64,000 nt of DNA from Carallia brachiata (taxonomy: Eukaryota > Streptophyta > Magnoliopsida > Malpighiales > Rhizophoraceae). A model generated the notes under the pieces. That model searched no databases. It saw nothing but the letters and a program-made list of their open reading frames with translations, and had not been told where the DNA came from. Position 1 is the first letter of the stretch; each line of letters begins with the position of its first letter. This document shows positions 11,814 to 23,693 of the stretch, piece after piece. Location of the stretch: NCBI GenBank assembly GCA_021464245.1, contig JADCRB010000111.1:682001-746000 (forward strand). Direction: 5' to 3'. The translations under genes were made by a program, and so were the position numbers.

Positions 11814-12900
11814 TTACACATAATACTGTTTCAGAAATTTACCATTGATTGGGCCAATTCGAACGCCTTCTTGGTCTGACAGCATGTAAGCGTTGTGAGT
11901 ATAGGCCTCCTACACTAGGTATGGCCCGTCCCATTTGGAAGTAAGCTTGTCACCAGGCCGATACTTCATGTTGATGGGCCGTCGTACTGTAAGAACAATG
12001 TCTCCAACTTGAAAAGATCAAGGGCGGACCCTGCGGTTGAACGTGTTGGTGAGCCGGGCTTGGTAGCACTCAAGTTGCTGTTGTGCTTCGAGCCTCCTTT
12101 CATCGAGGGCTTCTAACTCATCCAGACGTAGGCGAGCATTCTCCTCCTGTGTGAGTCCTTCCAGAACAGCATGCGCAGAAGGATTATGTGTTTCCAACGG
12201 CAGTATTGCTTCGACACCGTAGACAAGTGAGTATGGGTCGCCTGTGTTGGAGTCCGGTAAGTTGTACGATACGCCCATAATGCCTCCGGAATTCTGTCAT
12301 GCCAATCTCTTTTGGATTTAGAGACTACCTTCCGCAATAGGTTGCATAAGGTCTTGTTGAATGCTTCAGCCAAGCCATTTGCTGGGGCATTGTACATGGA
12401 TGACTTGTACTGCTTGAACTTGATTTCTCGCAGAGCTTGTCATCAAGTGTTGTAGAATGCTTACCATTATCAGTGATGATGAATCGAGGGACTCCATAGC
12501 GATAGATCAGCTGAGTCCGGATGAAATTGGCAACATGCTCCTTCTTTACCTCTCTAAGTGGAATACTTCGGCCCATTTTGAGAAGTAGTCTGTTGCTGCG
12601 AGGATGTATAGGTGACTCATGGATGACTTTGGTAAGGGCCCCACTAAGTTAAGACCCCAAGCTTCAAAGGGCCAGGATGAGACAGTTGGATGCAGTGGCT
12701 CCGGTGGTTGATGTATGTAATTAGCATGAAATTGACAAGCTTGACAAGTTTTAGCAAACTCAATGGAATCACGTACCATGGTTGGCCAGTAGTATCCCAT
12801 CCTTCTGAGCTGAAAGTGCAACTTAGGCCCTGATTGATGTCCGCCACAAACACCAGAATGTGCTTCAGTGAGAGCCTGTTTTGCCTCTTCATTGCCTAGC
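11814..12900 (-). pseudogene. Integrase of element A (fragmented)
   Basis: Pieces of a retroviral-type integrase lie in several frames. At 12546-12821 are the zinc-binding cysteines (CQACQFH) and the first catalytic region (LVGPLPKSS, DYFSKWAE). At 12325-12576 is the second catalytic Asp (ITDNGK), and at 12113-12397 the NGLAEAFNKTL Glu region. A C-terminal part near 12018-12278 follows, with no chromodomain. At least three frameshifts separate the pieces, so no active enzyme is expected. Confidence 0.85.
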
Positions 12901-14138
12901 AGCGAAGTAAAACTCCATCAAAAGACCTTCGATACAGAGCATCCTTGAGATATATGAAGCGGGAGCTCGTCGTTGAATTTCTGTCTTATGACGACGATCT
13001 TCGGGCAGCTTCCCGTGCTGTAGATAGTCAATGATTGGTTGGCGCCAATCCTCGTCCTCCGCGAGACGTATAGATACAGCGTTGGCTATTGTAGTTTCTT
13101 CATCATCCTTCTGTGGCACTATCCATTTCTGGCATACGGCAACAACTGTAGCATGAATTTCTGATTTTGCAAGAGAAGTGGCCAACTTAGCCAATGCATC
13201 TGCCTGAGTGTTTTCTCGTCGAGGCACATGCTCCAAGGTGATGCTTTCAAATTCATCCATTAGCTGTCGAGCACGTTGATAGTAAGGTGTAAGGTCCTCT
13301 TTCTTCACATCATACAACCCTGTAAGTTGGTTGATGACGAGTTGGGAATCTCCATGGACTTCTATAGTTGGAATCTTCATATCGACAGCCATTTGAAGAC
13401 CAATGATTAAAGCCTGGTATTCAGCAACATTATTTGAACATAACTCACCGAGAATGATAGCATATGGTAGTATTTGTCGTTGAGGAGTGACAAACACTAT
13501 GCCGGCACCAGCACCATCACGTCTTGCTGCACCATCAAAGAACATCGTCCATGGTGGCAATGTCTCAATGTAAAAGACCTCTTCATCCGGAAGATCGTCT
13601 GTGAACTTCCAATCGGACGGGACAGGGTGATCTGCTAGAAAATCTGCTAGGGCTTGTCCCTTTATTACTTTTTGAGGCACGTAGACAATGTCGTAGCTCT
13701 GTAGGATTACTGCCCACTTGGCAAGTCGTCCTGACAAGATTGGTCTAGATAAGATATATTTGACAGGATCAGCTCTGGCAATGAGACGTACCATGTGAGC
13801 TTGCATGTAGTGCCTCAGCTTATCAATGGCAAAGAACAGTGTTAGACATGTCTTTTCAATGGACGAATAGCTCAGCTCCGGACCGTTCAGTGTTCTGCTC
13901 AAGTAGTATAGGGCAACTTCTTTTCCTTGCTCATTTTCCTGTGCAAGCAGGGCTCCCAAAGATCTTTCCTGCGCTGCAGTGTAGAGAATCAACGACTTTC
14001 CTTGAATTGGAGCTCCCAAGACTGGTGGATTGGAAAGGTACTTCTTTATGCTCTCAAAGACTTTGCTGCAAGTTTCGTCTCACTCGAAGTTGACATCCTT
14101 CTTTATCAACCGATGGAAAGGTTGACATCTCCCAGCTG
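12889..14138 (-). pseudogene. Reverse transcriptase end, RNase H and second RNase H of element A
   Basis: A 376-codon open stretch (12889-14019) begins in the connection after RT. It contains the RT-linked RNase H (ILYTAAQERSLGALLAQ, then LSYSSIEKTCLTLFFAIDKLRHYM) and then a second, archaeal/plant-type RNase H (MFFDGAARRDGAGAGIVF, NNVAEYQALI, VHGDSQLVINQ, ENTQADALA), with its DGA, E, D and D acidic positions visible. Remnants of the RT C-terminus continue to 14138, where the element is cut off. Confidence 0.87.
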
Positions 14139-15990
14139 AGTGTAGATGTTTTTTTTTATATATCCTTCTTCATCACTAAAATTTAACGGTTTTTTTTTTT
14201 ATCTTTTAATTAGTTAGTTTTATTTAAATTGACAACGCTTTTGTCATTTTAAATCTATCTGCGACATGTTTTTATAATTTTAGTTATTTTTCTTACCATT
14301 ATAAATTTAAACTAGCTATTTTTCCTAAAAATCTTGTGAATTGGGTTTGATTAACATCAAATCGTAAAAATTTTACTCTTAATTTAAATAAACTATGTTT
14401 CATTCAACTTCATTTGTTATTCAATCGTGTCAATAAACTTGATTTTAACTTAATTTATAAACATCTTGAAATTGAACATATCAAAACTATAATATTAATT
14501 TTTTTGTAACTCTATATAATATTGGCCCCACTGAGTAAAATTATTGAATTCGCCACTGAAAAGGAGTAGTCTACTATATTGCAACTTTTCTACACTTGCC
14601 CCTATAGCTGGCTTAATTGCAGTTGTCCATATTTTTTCCCTGTTGTCCCCCCTTCCCCCCCCCCCCCAAAATAAAAACCTTTGGCCACAAAAATATTAAG
14701 ACATCTGGAATGCCATATGATATTTTTTAGTTCTAAATTTTTGTATTTTCTATATATAAATCCTTAAACTTTTTTGATATTTTATTTGAGTTTTAAATTT
14801 TTTAATTTCTTATTAAATTAGTCCTTTCATTTATAAAAAGTAGTCAATCCATTAATAAATAAGTTTAACTTAATATAATTTATTTTAAAAAAAGGCCAAA
14901 TACGTAAGTTAAATATTTTTTTCATCAACAAATATATACATCAAATTTTTTTTAATAAACAAATACTAGAATTAAATATGCAAAGTGCATATTTTTGATT
15001 AAAAAAATTTTAATTAGTGTATTTAATTTTTTTTCAAATCATTTTTGTAAAGTTAGAATCATTTTTTTAAGAAATTAATCACTTTCTGTTAACGTATAGA
15101 CTGATTTGGTAAGAAATTAAAAGGTTTAAAACTTCAATAAAATTTCAAAAAAGTTTAGAACTCATATATAAAAAAATGAAAAGGTTTAGGACTAAAAAAT
15201 ATCGTATCTTCATTCGGAATTGTATTTGTGGTTTGCAAGTGTGTGATTTATGTTAAACGGAGAGGGAAAAAAAAAAAAAGTGTTTGTTAACATTCAAACT
15301 TTGGGGTTGGTAAAAACACACCGCAATTCAAACTTGAGTTTGGGAGCTGCAGTGTATTGGTGCAGTACGAAAATGCGTAACAACTACAGATTCTCTTGAT
15401 GACGACCATACTTGTGCTAATAATTGTTTGTCCACCACTACATCAAAATTCAACAACGATAACAAACAAGTAGACAATGATAAACATTGATAACTACAAT
15501 TGAAATACAATATTAAGGATAGAATAGACGTTGCCAATCACAAATCATACTCAATTAAAGTATGTGAACATACATGTTGCTTAATCGCAATCACAATTCT
15601 AATAACCATAGACTCCTAGAATTGTGATTTGAAGTGTTCAACATAATATACACGAGATAGTTAATTTTTTTTAACAATGATTTCATCTAATTCATTCTTT
15701 ATTTTGTTCGATTGGGTTGCACGGCAGGAATTTTATTAGTGAGATTGAAGAGCATTTTGTCATTTTTATTTGGATGAAATATATATCAGTATATGTATAT
15801 AAAAGTGCGTGTGAATCAATGAAAAATTTCCCTTTTACTCAGAAAATTTTCCCCTTTTCACATTTTTTTTTTCAAAAGATGTTGACTAAGATGGTAGGAT
15901 ACCAGCAATGCTTCATTTTACTCCCTATACTTAATAGACAGGCCAAAACCAAGTAGACCAGATGCCTCAGGTTCAAGGTGTTGCTAACCC
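14139..15990. other. Spacer of unit 1, continued after element A
   Basis: From the end of element A this sequence again follows the spacer of unit 2 (54758-56160 and beyond). It contains the second copy of the internal spacer repeat (14340-15320) with a MITE inside. A related sequence is found before the second receptor gene (45285-46195). There are no genes. A run of 13 or more C lies at about 14654-14668. Confidence 0.7.
14712..15210. mobile_element. Mutator-like MITE with long inverted repeats, copy 2
   Basis: It has the same family ends as the element at 3884 (CCATATGATATTTTTTAG at the left, its inverse at the right, about 120 bases of terminal inverted repeat). The flanks CATCTGGAAT (14702-14711) and CATTCGGAAT (15211-15220) are a diverged 10-base target duplication. 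The insertion is at the same site as copy 3 in unit 2, so it was present before the unit was duplicated. Confidence 0.82.
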
Positions 15991-17590
15991 CTTAATTGGG
16001 AGGAGAAATTCTCTACAAGGGGAATGCATTTGGGAAGTAATGCAGTGTTTGTGCTTGTTTGGGAATGCAAGGAACAAATTAAACAAAATGTGAGACTCAG
16101 GAAAATTTTCTCTAGGCCCCACCATAATTTGTTCCCTACAATATCGGGGAAAACAAGGTAGGGCAGCCACCTCCTGTCTTTATTATTATTATTATTATTA
16201 TTTTGTTTTTTAGTAATAATTGCAATTTTGTTCTTAAATTTCTTTTTTTATTATTACTTTTGAAGGGAAACATTAATATTATTGGGGTGTTTAGGTTGGT
16301 TTTTTAGGGGGTATATTTACATTTTATTTTTAAAAAATAAGATGATAAGCATTTGGTAAATTTTTTAGTGTTACTATTTAATTCTCTTTATTTCCTTATA
16401 TGACTCCATAACAACAGTTAAATGAAAAGTATATCAAGGCTACTTTTTGCGTTACTTTTCACTTTTTAATATTAATAATAATTTATATGAATTAAATTAC
16501 ATTTAAAAAATATTTATATAATTCTATAATTATTTTTTTTCACTTATCACATAAATTAGATATGTTAATTTATTTTATTAATATTTGTATAAACACAATA
16601 TTTTTTTCGACTATTCTTAAATAATATTTTTTTAACTTCAATTTTCTTTAATATGGACACTTATAAAGAAAATCTCGAACAATATATTTTTTACTATCTA
16701 GTAATAATTAATATTATTTAAAAAAATTAAAAATTAAGTGAAAAATTTTTCAATATTTTTTATAGAATATTATTCTAAGAATATAAATTAGAAAATATAA
16801 AAAAAAAATTTCAATATGATATATCTATATAAATTAAATATCCAAATTAAATATTTTAGTATTTAATAATAACGGTAAGTATAAAATTAACCAAATACTT
16901 TATTAATTTTATCAGCAATCAGTAACAGGAAATAAAAATCAGTATTCAACAATCAGTAGCAGTAATTAATAATAATAATCAGTAACAATAATATTTAACA
17001 GCTGACCCAAGTAGGCCCTATATATATTATTTTTTTTCTTCTTAACTTTCCACTAAGTCCTAAACATAGTATTTTGATTTTTGCTTTTTTACACATTACA
17101 CTCTTCTAATTACAAGAATGATGAATTATATTCCTTTCTCTTAACATTCATTTATCACCCTTTCATTCTTCTCTCATATTTGTCTCCCCCCCCTCTTTTT
17201 TGCCCAAACAAAGGCTGAAAGATATATAGCTAGAACATGAATAGAACAAATCTTACTATCCCTAGCATTACTTAATAAATTTCTTCTGCATACCAATACC
17301 ATGCCAGTACCAAATACCCTATAAAAGGAATTTCGTGTTAATCCAAACTGGCAAATTTTTGGTTTTGTTTTTTTTAAGTTAATTGGCTTCTATTAGGACT
17401 CAAACTATAGAGCTTCAGCCTAAAAGATAACTCCAATACAAATTAAGTTATAGTTGATTAGTAATTTTGAGTATTAATAACGTATTCTTTTAAGATGTCG
17501 AGGAAATTTAGAGGCATCTTTTCTTTTAACGTGTTCCTTTTTGGTTTTTACTTGCTAAAAAACAAAAAAAAAAAAAAGTTCTCTTGGTAA
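15991..17590. other. AT-rich intergenic region with a possible DNA transposon
   Basis: No gene is visible. An ATT microsatellite lies at about 16173-16203. 16284-17018 may be a non-autonomous DNA transposon. It starts GGGGTGTTTAGGTTGG and ends with a loosely inverted CCCAAGTAGGCCC, with further inverse similarity inside. I could not confirm a target duplication. Confidence 0.4.
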
Positions 17591-17599
17591 TTTCCATTT

Positions 17600-17695
17600 A
17601 TTCATAAGAATTTTTCTCAGGAGAGTAGAGACTATTGGGCAGAATCCATAAAAGTTTTGGTTTCTATGAATACTGTCCATAACATAGTTATTAGA
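17600..17695 (+). promoter_or_regulatory. Receptor-kinase promoter remnant without its gene
   Basis: The segment around TTCTCAGGAGAGTAGAGACT and CAGAATCCATAAAAG, followed by CTATGAATACTGTCC, matches the promoter directly upstream of the intact receptor kinase (46836-46905). In the intact gene that last motif reads CTATAAATACTGTCC, which is the TATA box. Here the TATA has changed to TATGAATA. The similarity ends at about 17690, before the gene should start, and no LRR coding sequence follows. Confidence 0.65.
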
Positions 17696-17772
17696 TCTGA
17701 TCCGGTCAATGACATGGTCAAGAAGCAGAATCATCAGGTCACCGAGTCAACGGGTAACTGGTTGAACAGCAT

Positions 17773-17812
17773 AAATAATTAAAAAATAATAATAATAATA
17801 ATAATAATAAAT
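17773..17812. repeat. AAT microsatellite
   Basis: About ten tandem AAT units, seen directly. They sit in an AT-rich stretch that fills 17700-18300, where I see no gene. Confidence 0.9.
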
Positions 17813-18324
17813 AATTAATTTAATGAAATATTCACACCATATGAATTACAATAAATAAAAAAATTTAATCCTAAAATGTAAAAAATTAGAATAATACATT
17901 ATTCTTATAATATAATATAATAATATATTTATTTTTATCTATTGAATAATATTCAAGATATTCATCTCTAATTTTATTTTAAATCTTAATCTACATTTTC
18001 TATTCAACTAGTATTAACTCAATATACTCATTTTTATTTAAACAACTTGTATCTTCTAAGACTTCAAAATCAATCTCCAAATGCTAATGATTAACGAGTA
18101 GTTAAAAAAAAAAACTCAAATGACAAATTTGTGATAACAAATAAATATTAATTCATTAATAATTGAAATAACAGTATACTATTATAGCACAAGTGATAAA
18201 AAGTAAATAAAAAAATAAATGTTTTTAAATTAGAAAAAAAAAAGTGTGACTTTTTAAATTGATAAAAATTCGACGGAATTTCAGTTTTATCAGAGTGGGG
18301 TTTAGCCGGATTTGACCGAATTTA

Positions 18325-18771
18325 ATGGGGTTCCTAGAGATTGAAGCAAATCATAATTCACCAACATTTGCGAATCGTTTCGTTGAAGCACTTTTCTTTT
18401 TAGGCGCATACTTCGACTGTCTCGGTACCTGCATGGATAAGAACACTGAGCACAGGGAAAAAATTGAAGCAATCTTCTCTGACGGCATACAAGAGATTGT
18501 AGCATTGGAAGGCGAGGAAAGAACTACTAGAAGCGTGAAATTACAAGCGTGGAGGGCATACTTCTCAAGATTTAAAATGGTGGAAGTGAGATTCAGCGAG
18601 TTAGCTCAACATCAAGCTACCTTGGTATTTGATCAAAGTCCCTTTGGAAGCTTATGTACCATTGACAAGGATGATAAAAGTCGACTGGTTGGATGGAAGG
18701 GAATGCCATTGTTCTCCCTTTCTGCTGGGAAATTCTCCATAGAGATAATTGCCAAAACGATATTGAGCTAG
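18325..18771 (+). pseudogene. 3' fragment of a GRAS transcription-factor gene
   Basis: The 148-codon frame matches the last 140 or so codons of the GRAS gene at 25255-27051 (from EIEANHNSP to the SAW region KFS.EI.AKTILS). Similarity starts abruptly at about 18337 and continues past the stop into the 3' flank to about 19200. It lacks the leucine-heptad and VHIID regions, so it cannot be a working GRAS protein. The end differs where the full copy has VYSSDGRVALSSLSAWKF; here it reads SRLVGWKGMPLFSLSAGKF. This is a truncated duplicate that could still be translated as a short protein, but that is unlikely to matter. Confidence 0.88.
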
Positions 18772-19310
18772 TATTTGTACATTGAACTTTCTTGTAGACT
18801 AAATGAGAGTTGTTCAGAAAACTCATTCTATTTCAACTGTCGACGCTTTAAAATCCTGATCCAGGCAAAGAATCGAACATATGAGACAAAAACAGAAGAC
18901 CGGATCAACAAACGCCTTGCTGCCAGGCATACCGAAAAAGAGAAATCATTTGCAATAACGCGCGGCAAGTATATAGTAATATATTTACCATAAAAAATAT
19001 ATTTAATTAAAAGAATTAGATAAATTACCTGTTTTCTGTACATTTGCTTGTTGCTTTGTGTTTCAGTAGTCAAACCCATACTGTAATTGAAGAGTCGGCA
19101 ATTAAAAAAAGGAAAAGAAAAAAACAAAAATGGGTCAGTGAATAGACCTTGTTCCTCCATGAATAGACCTTGTCCCAAAAACAGTAAGAAGCCATGAATT
19201 TCTCGAGTGGGAGGTGGAAAAAAAAAACAGAAAAGAAAACAATAAAGCTACAAAATATACAAAATAAAAAAATTATTAAAAAATTTATCATTAATTTAAA
19301 AAATAATAAT

Positions 19311-19541
19311 TTATTTTAAATTTTTTTAATAAATCTAGTACGCTATGATATCTAATGAACATAATATGTTTATCTTGATAACATGTTCATAGAATTTCAT
19401 CTATTTCGATACCATGACAATTATACATATTATCGTCCAATTACACATATAATTATTATGTTATCGAAATAGATAAATTTTATTTATATAATATCATGAA
19501 ATATTAAATTTATTAAAAAAATTCTAAAATAGATGAATTGT
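19311..19541. repeat. Foldback (palindromic) element, about 230 bp
   Basis: The two halves are inverted copies. TATTTTAAATTTTTTTAATA near the left end is answered by the inverse of TATTAAAAAAATTCTAAAATA at the right. ATCTATTTCGATA inside the left half is answered by the inverse near 19460-19475. It is AT-rich, non-coding and probably a MITE. Confidence 0.6.
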
Positions 19542-19870
19542 TATCTTTAAAATTGATGCCTCTACATAAAATTTGTAGTTTTTTTTATATTAACCCAATT
19601 AATTACCATGTCTTGGGCCTCTTGGCTATTTGCGGACAAAAGTCCTGTTCTTATATTATAACCCTTCTGGCTTTTTGTTGGACGAGTCGGACCATATCCT
19701 TCTGCCAGGACATGCTGCTTTAGGCCGTCCTAATTTTCCGCTTAAAGCATATCCTTCAATTTGGATTCTAGAAGGTGGCCTCTTATTTTTTGAAGAAAAG
19801 TTACACAAATATGAATGACAGACACAAAATTATTACTTAAAATTTTAGATTATTAAATCATAAAAAATAA

Positions 19871-20406
19871 GGTTAAATGTATTTAACTACTCTGTTATTT
19901 GGTTGTTTTATGTTTTACCTCTCTGTTATTCCAATTTAGATGATAAATCTCCTTCGGTTTTCAATTTTGATAATTAACGCTCCAAACAATAATTTATTAA
20001 ATTGAATAACAGAAATTAACAACAATTTCATTGTTTTATAATTATATGAACTTCATTATATTTTAAATAAAAGTTAATTATGAATACTATTTCAAATATC
20101 TTTATATCAATGTATGCAATATATTGAAAATAAAAAAAACTGTGAAGTAAATAATGTAAAATATAGTTAAAGTACATATTAAAATTCAATTTAAGAAATA
20201 TGTAACATTTTTTTTGGTAGAGAAAAAATAAACAATTATAAAATGATGTAATTTTAACTAATTTTTATTAATCAATTTAACAAATTATTATTAGAGGTTA
20301 ATTGCCAAAATTAAAAAGTGTAAGAGTAATTTATTGCTTCAATTAAAATTACATGAGGTAAAATGCAAAACAACTAGACTATAAGAGAGTCAAATGTATT
20401 TAACTT
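19871..20406. mobile_element. MITE-like element with long inverted repeats, about 536 bp
   Basis: The left end GGTTAAATGTATTTAACT and following 110-120 bases (with TTGGTTGTTTTATGTTTTACCTC) are matched in inverse by the right end up to 20406. It has no ORF, and the target duplication is unclear. Confidence 0.65.
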
Positions 20407-21835
20407 TGAAGCATATATTAAATTTTAAAAAAATAAATAACTTATTGAAATAACTGTAATTGTATAATAGTGTCGTTCGTCGTTTCTTTTTGCTAGTCAA
20501 GCTTTCTGTTTTTTTTTTCGACATGGCTAGTCAAGCTTTCTGGTATCATCATTATTGCGACATAGTATTAAAAACAAATTGTGATGTTTACATATGGAAT
20601 AAAACATCAATTAAAAACTATTTAATAATTTTTTGTTCATATCTCCATCCTGTGCGTGTATTTTCTGCGTCCGTCAAACTTTTTTCAATTACCACCAAAA
20701 AAAAGTTTCAAAGGATTAGTTATCAAGTAAAGACAAAAAGAAGCATAAAGCAATGAGTTCGAGCAAAATGGGAAGCGATCAAGTTGCCTTTGTCTTTCTC
20801 GCACCCCTTCTTATACCTCATGATAGCTGAAAGAAATACAGAAAAGTGCGGAAGAATGGTAAATTTGATTGCCTGGTTAATTATTGGTCTCTTTAGTTCG
20901 GCGAGAGACGAGAATTCGAATATTACCTCTCTCATCTCGCTGCTCTTAAGCATAAGTCTTTCAACAGACTGAAAGAAAAAAAAAAAAAGAAAAAAAGCAG
21001 GAAAGCTTCATTGATCTGATGAACAAACGCAAACAGGCCAATAAAATCAGTTATATATAAATATTCTGATATGCACATTACATTGTGAGTGTAACAATCT
21101 TTCGTCGATAAGAAACATTCATTCTTTTTGCTCAAAAAAAAGAAACATTCATTCTTATGTAATCAAGAGGCATAAATACAAAGACACTAATTATTTATAA
21201 TTTATGCCACAAACAAGCAATTCCACACACATTGGACGTACAAATTACTAGGAGCACGGAATTTCGGCCAATTAATAGATTGTGAGAAATCAGGGAGAAA
21301 TAAAGTTCCGAGACAAGAAAGTTATTTAAATAGAAGGAAAATCAGTGAGAAAGAAAAAGATGAGAAAATGATCAATCTAAATCCGGAGTGGGAATTTGCG
21401 TTGATCAGGTCCACATCTCCAAGCAAGTGGGCCTACAAAACAAAGAGGCTAAGGTGTCTAGGGTTGACTCAGTGTTAATACTCTGATGCTTAAATCATAG
21501 ATAAATACACGAAAAGCGATGAATGATGTAAGGAAAAAATAATAAATGCTTACTTTAGGAACAATAGATTAGATGGTTATTTATAGTAAGTGTTTGAGTT
21601 GATGTAAGAAAAAAATAATTAAAAAATAATACGGTAATGATAATTTGATAATTTTTTCTCCTCATTTTTTTTCCTCCCTTTTCTCACAATCCAAACACGC
21701 CCTAAGCCATTTGTCATTCAGCCTATCTAAATTAGAATATTTTTAGAAATCCAGTATCTAAGCGCATTTGATTTTCTCATCTGTAATTTGAGAATGAAAA
21801 ATTTCTGTGGCGGTTGTCTAGTCCAAGTGATGGAT
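20407..21835. other. Intergenic, no gene seen
   Basis: AT-rich sequence with short unconserved ORFs. A motif ATTACTAGGAGCACGGAATT at about 21246 recurs at about 22150 with one or two changes, pointing to a small local duplication. TTCATTCTTTTTGCTCAAAA near 21118 is followed by a partial repeat. Confidence 0.6.
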
Positions 21836-21940
21836 GGGGGTCCCCCGGGGGGGGGGGGGGGGTGGGGCGGGGGTGTGTTCGTGGGGTGGCGGGGGGGTGT
21901 GGGGGTGTGTGTGCGAGGGGCACCCCCACCACCCCAAGCT
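21836..21940. repeat. Extreme G-rich tract (possible G-quadruplex or assembly artefact)
   Basis: Roughly 100 bases contain a run of about 17 G and many shorter G runs broken by single T, C or A. It ends in short C runs (ACCCCCACCACCCC). This is unlike anything else in this AT-rich window. The long proline/glycine ORFs across it on both strands come from composition only. Confidence 0.8.
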
Positions 21941-23269
21941 CCTGCCTGCACATCTCCCCTAACACCTCAAGCGGTCTCCTCTTGGACAATTGAGCCAAAC
22001 GGACCAAGAAAAAAAGAGAATGAAAAACTTCTGAGGTTTTTTTTTACTTTATCCAGCCCATCAACATCCTGTGCCTATTCAAACAGTATCATATTAAAAC
22101 AGGAGGTATAATTTACTAGGAGCACGTTTCTCCAAAAAAAAAAAAAAAATTACTAGGAGCATGGAATTTCGGCAAAGAATTCTGCCACTTGACATCGGGT
22201 TCTCTAAATCGAGCGGTTTTATTTCTCCTGTCTTTTGCATTCGAAACAGCAACAGAGAATAAAATGCTACACCTTCAATTCAACGAACGGGAGAGGTGCG
22301 GTGATGCCTTGGCACCAACCTTATGGAATGATAAAAAAGTCTAAATTCCAAATTTAATTTGAATCAGCCATATAAATCTTCTCGTCATCTCGTTTTATCA
22401 TGCATTTAATAAATTGTAATACCTTATTATTTTAATTCTTTTTTAACTTCAAATTCCATGTCAATTTACGGCATCTTTCCCTCTTCTCACTCTATCTACT
22501 AGAATCGGATCACCTTTCTTAAGAAGAACATCTATCGGTCTGTGTGTGCATGTTCAAACTAACGCAAACGTCACTTCCTCAATTAATCATCAATAAGTAC
22601 TACACTTATTTTGCTATGAATATCTTCATTGTTAATCTAATCTTTATGATAAAAGTTATGAATAAAAGATAGAGATAACGCTACAGCTTAAAATAAAAAT
22701 CTCTTATTAGTTAAAATTGATTAGGACTGAAATTATTTCTAAAATTAAAAGTTTTGAATTCAAATTAGAATGCAAACTAATTAGGAAAAATACATCAAAT
22801 CCATTGTTTTTAATTAAACTTAATAACTTATATGTTTAGATGTATATAATATCTTAAAAGATACAAAATATAATTACATTAGTAAGTGGACGGGCTAATT
22901 GGCCTATTCAAGACAGAAAAAGGAGAAATTTTTATCCATAGTTTACTCTTTGCTTTTCTTCTTTCTTTTTTCCCCCACGGACGCAGCTAAGGATTGTTAT
23001 TTTCTATGTTCATTATCTATCCTTACTAAAATTTTTATTTTGTTTGATTCATTCACTGGTTGTGATTTAATTTATGTAATGTTATTCCAATGCTAAAACT
23101 AGGATCCAAGTGCGGATAACTGAGTAGGCTGGTGGCTGTATTACCTGACCGTGACAATGGGAATGGTAACGAGGTGGCTGCATTACCTGACCATCAGATA
23201 ATGGGAATGGTAAAGAGTTGTTCAAGGTCTTATTGGGCTTGCAATGCTTATACTTGGTTGGGGTAAGAG
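21941..23269. other. Intergenic with a small tandem duplication
   Basis: No gene is recognised. Two neighbouring copies of GGTGGCTG(T/C)ATTACCTGACC followed by AATGGGAATGGTAA lie at about 23131-23170 and 23173-23214, a roughly 43-base tandem duplication. The rest is AT-rich. Confidence 0.55.
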
Positions 23270-23281
23270 GGAATTCCGTTA

Positions 23282-23516
23282 TCACTGAAAGTTGTGGTCT
23301 AGTGATAAAGTTACCAAACATCACGACGCCAAAGGTCTTGGGTTTGAGTGTTTACTGAAACGATCGATAAAACTAAACCTATACTAACCCAGTACTGTGC
23401 TGTCAGAATCCTGTCAGTGCAGCACCTCATAGAGAATAAGTGTAATGCTCCCTGACAGAGATATATCGGGACACTAGCCCTGTATTCCCATTTTCTTGAA
23501 AAAATAAAAAGAAAAA
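23282..23516 (+). mobile_element. tRNA-derived SINE with target duplication
   Basis: The unit starts near TTGTGGTCTAGTGATAAAG (A-box-like). A B-box-like GGTCTTGGGTTTGAGTG follows about 40 bases later. It ends in an A-rich tail (about 23498-23516). It is flanked by near-identical 12-base repeats GGAATTCCGTTA (23270-23281) and GGAATTCCGCTA (23517-23528), as expected for LINE-type target-primed insertion. It has no coding capacity. Confidence 0.75.
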
Positions 23517-23693
23517 GGAATTCCGCTAGCATTTGTGGGCATGAAGACAATGTCTGAAATAATGCACTTCTTGTCAAAATATACCTCAGCCGGCCCTCCG
23601 ATGGCATACCTTTCTTTTGAAGAATTGTCTTTGTTCATATACATTCTCTTCAATCCCCAACCCAATATTTTACTCCTTCCTTACTGTTGCAAG

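Larger units (their letters stand above)
9043..14138 (-). mobile_element. Ty3/Gypsy Tat-type retrotransposon, element A, truncated
   Basis: This minus-strand element keeps its 3' LTR (9043-9851), polypurine tract, two extra 3' ORFs, integrase, both RNase H domains and the end of reverse transcriptase. It stops abruptly near 14138, within the part that follows RT in related copies. The 5' LTR, gag, protease and most of RT are missing. A non-viral-type second RNase H after the RT-linked one is the hallmark of the Tat lineage. The deletion also removed about 20-25 bases of host spacer seen in unit 2 at about 54736-54757. The copy is not autonomous. Confidence 0.9.

Noticed and set aside
11194..11848. 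Phe/Gly/Leu-rich ORFs on the plus strand of element A (and counterparts near 58835 and 42344)
   Set aside because: Their periodic sequence is the translation of the 40-base minisatellite and T runs, antisense to the element.
13839..14139. Plus-strand ORFs over the RNase H region of element A (also near 40130 and 61160)
   Set aside because: They are antisense shadows of the conserved RT/RNase H coding strand.
21727..22111. Proline- and glycine-rich ORFs on both strands
   Set aside because: They follow directly from the G-run block and have no homology or start context.
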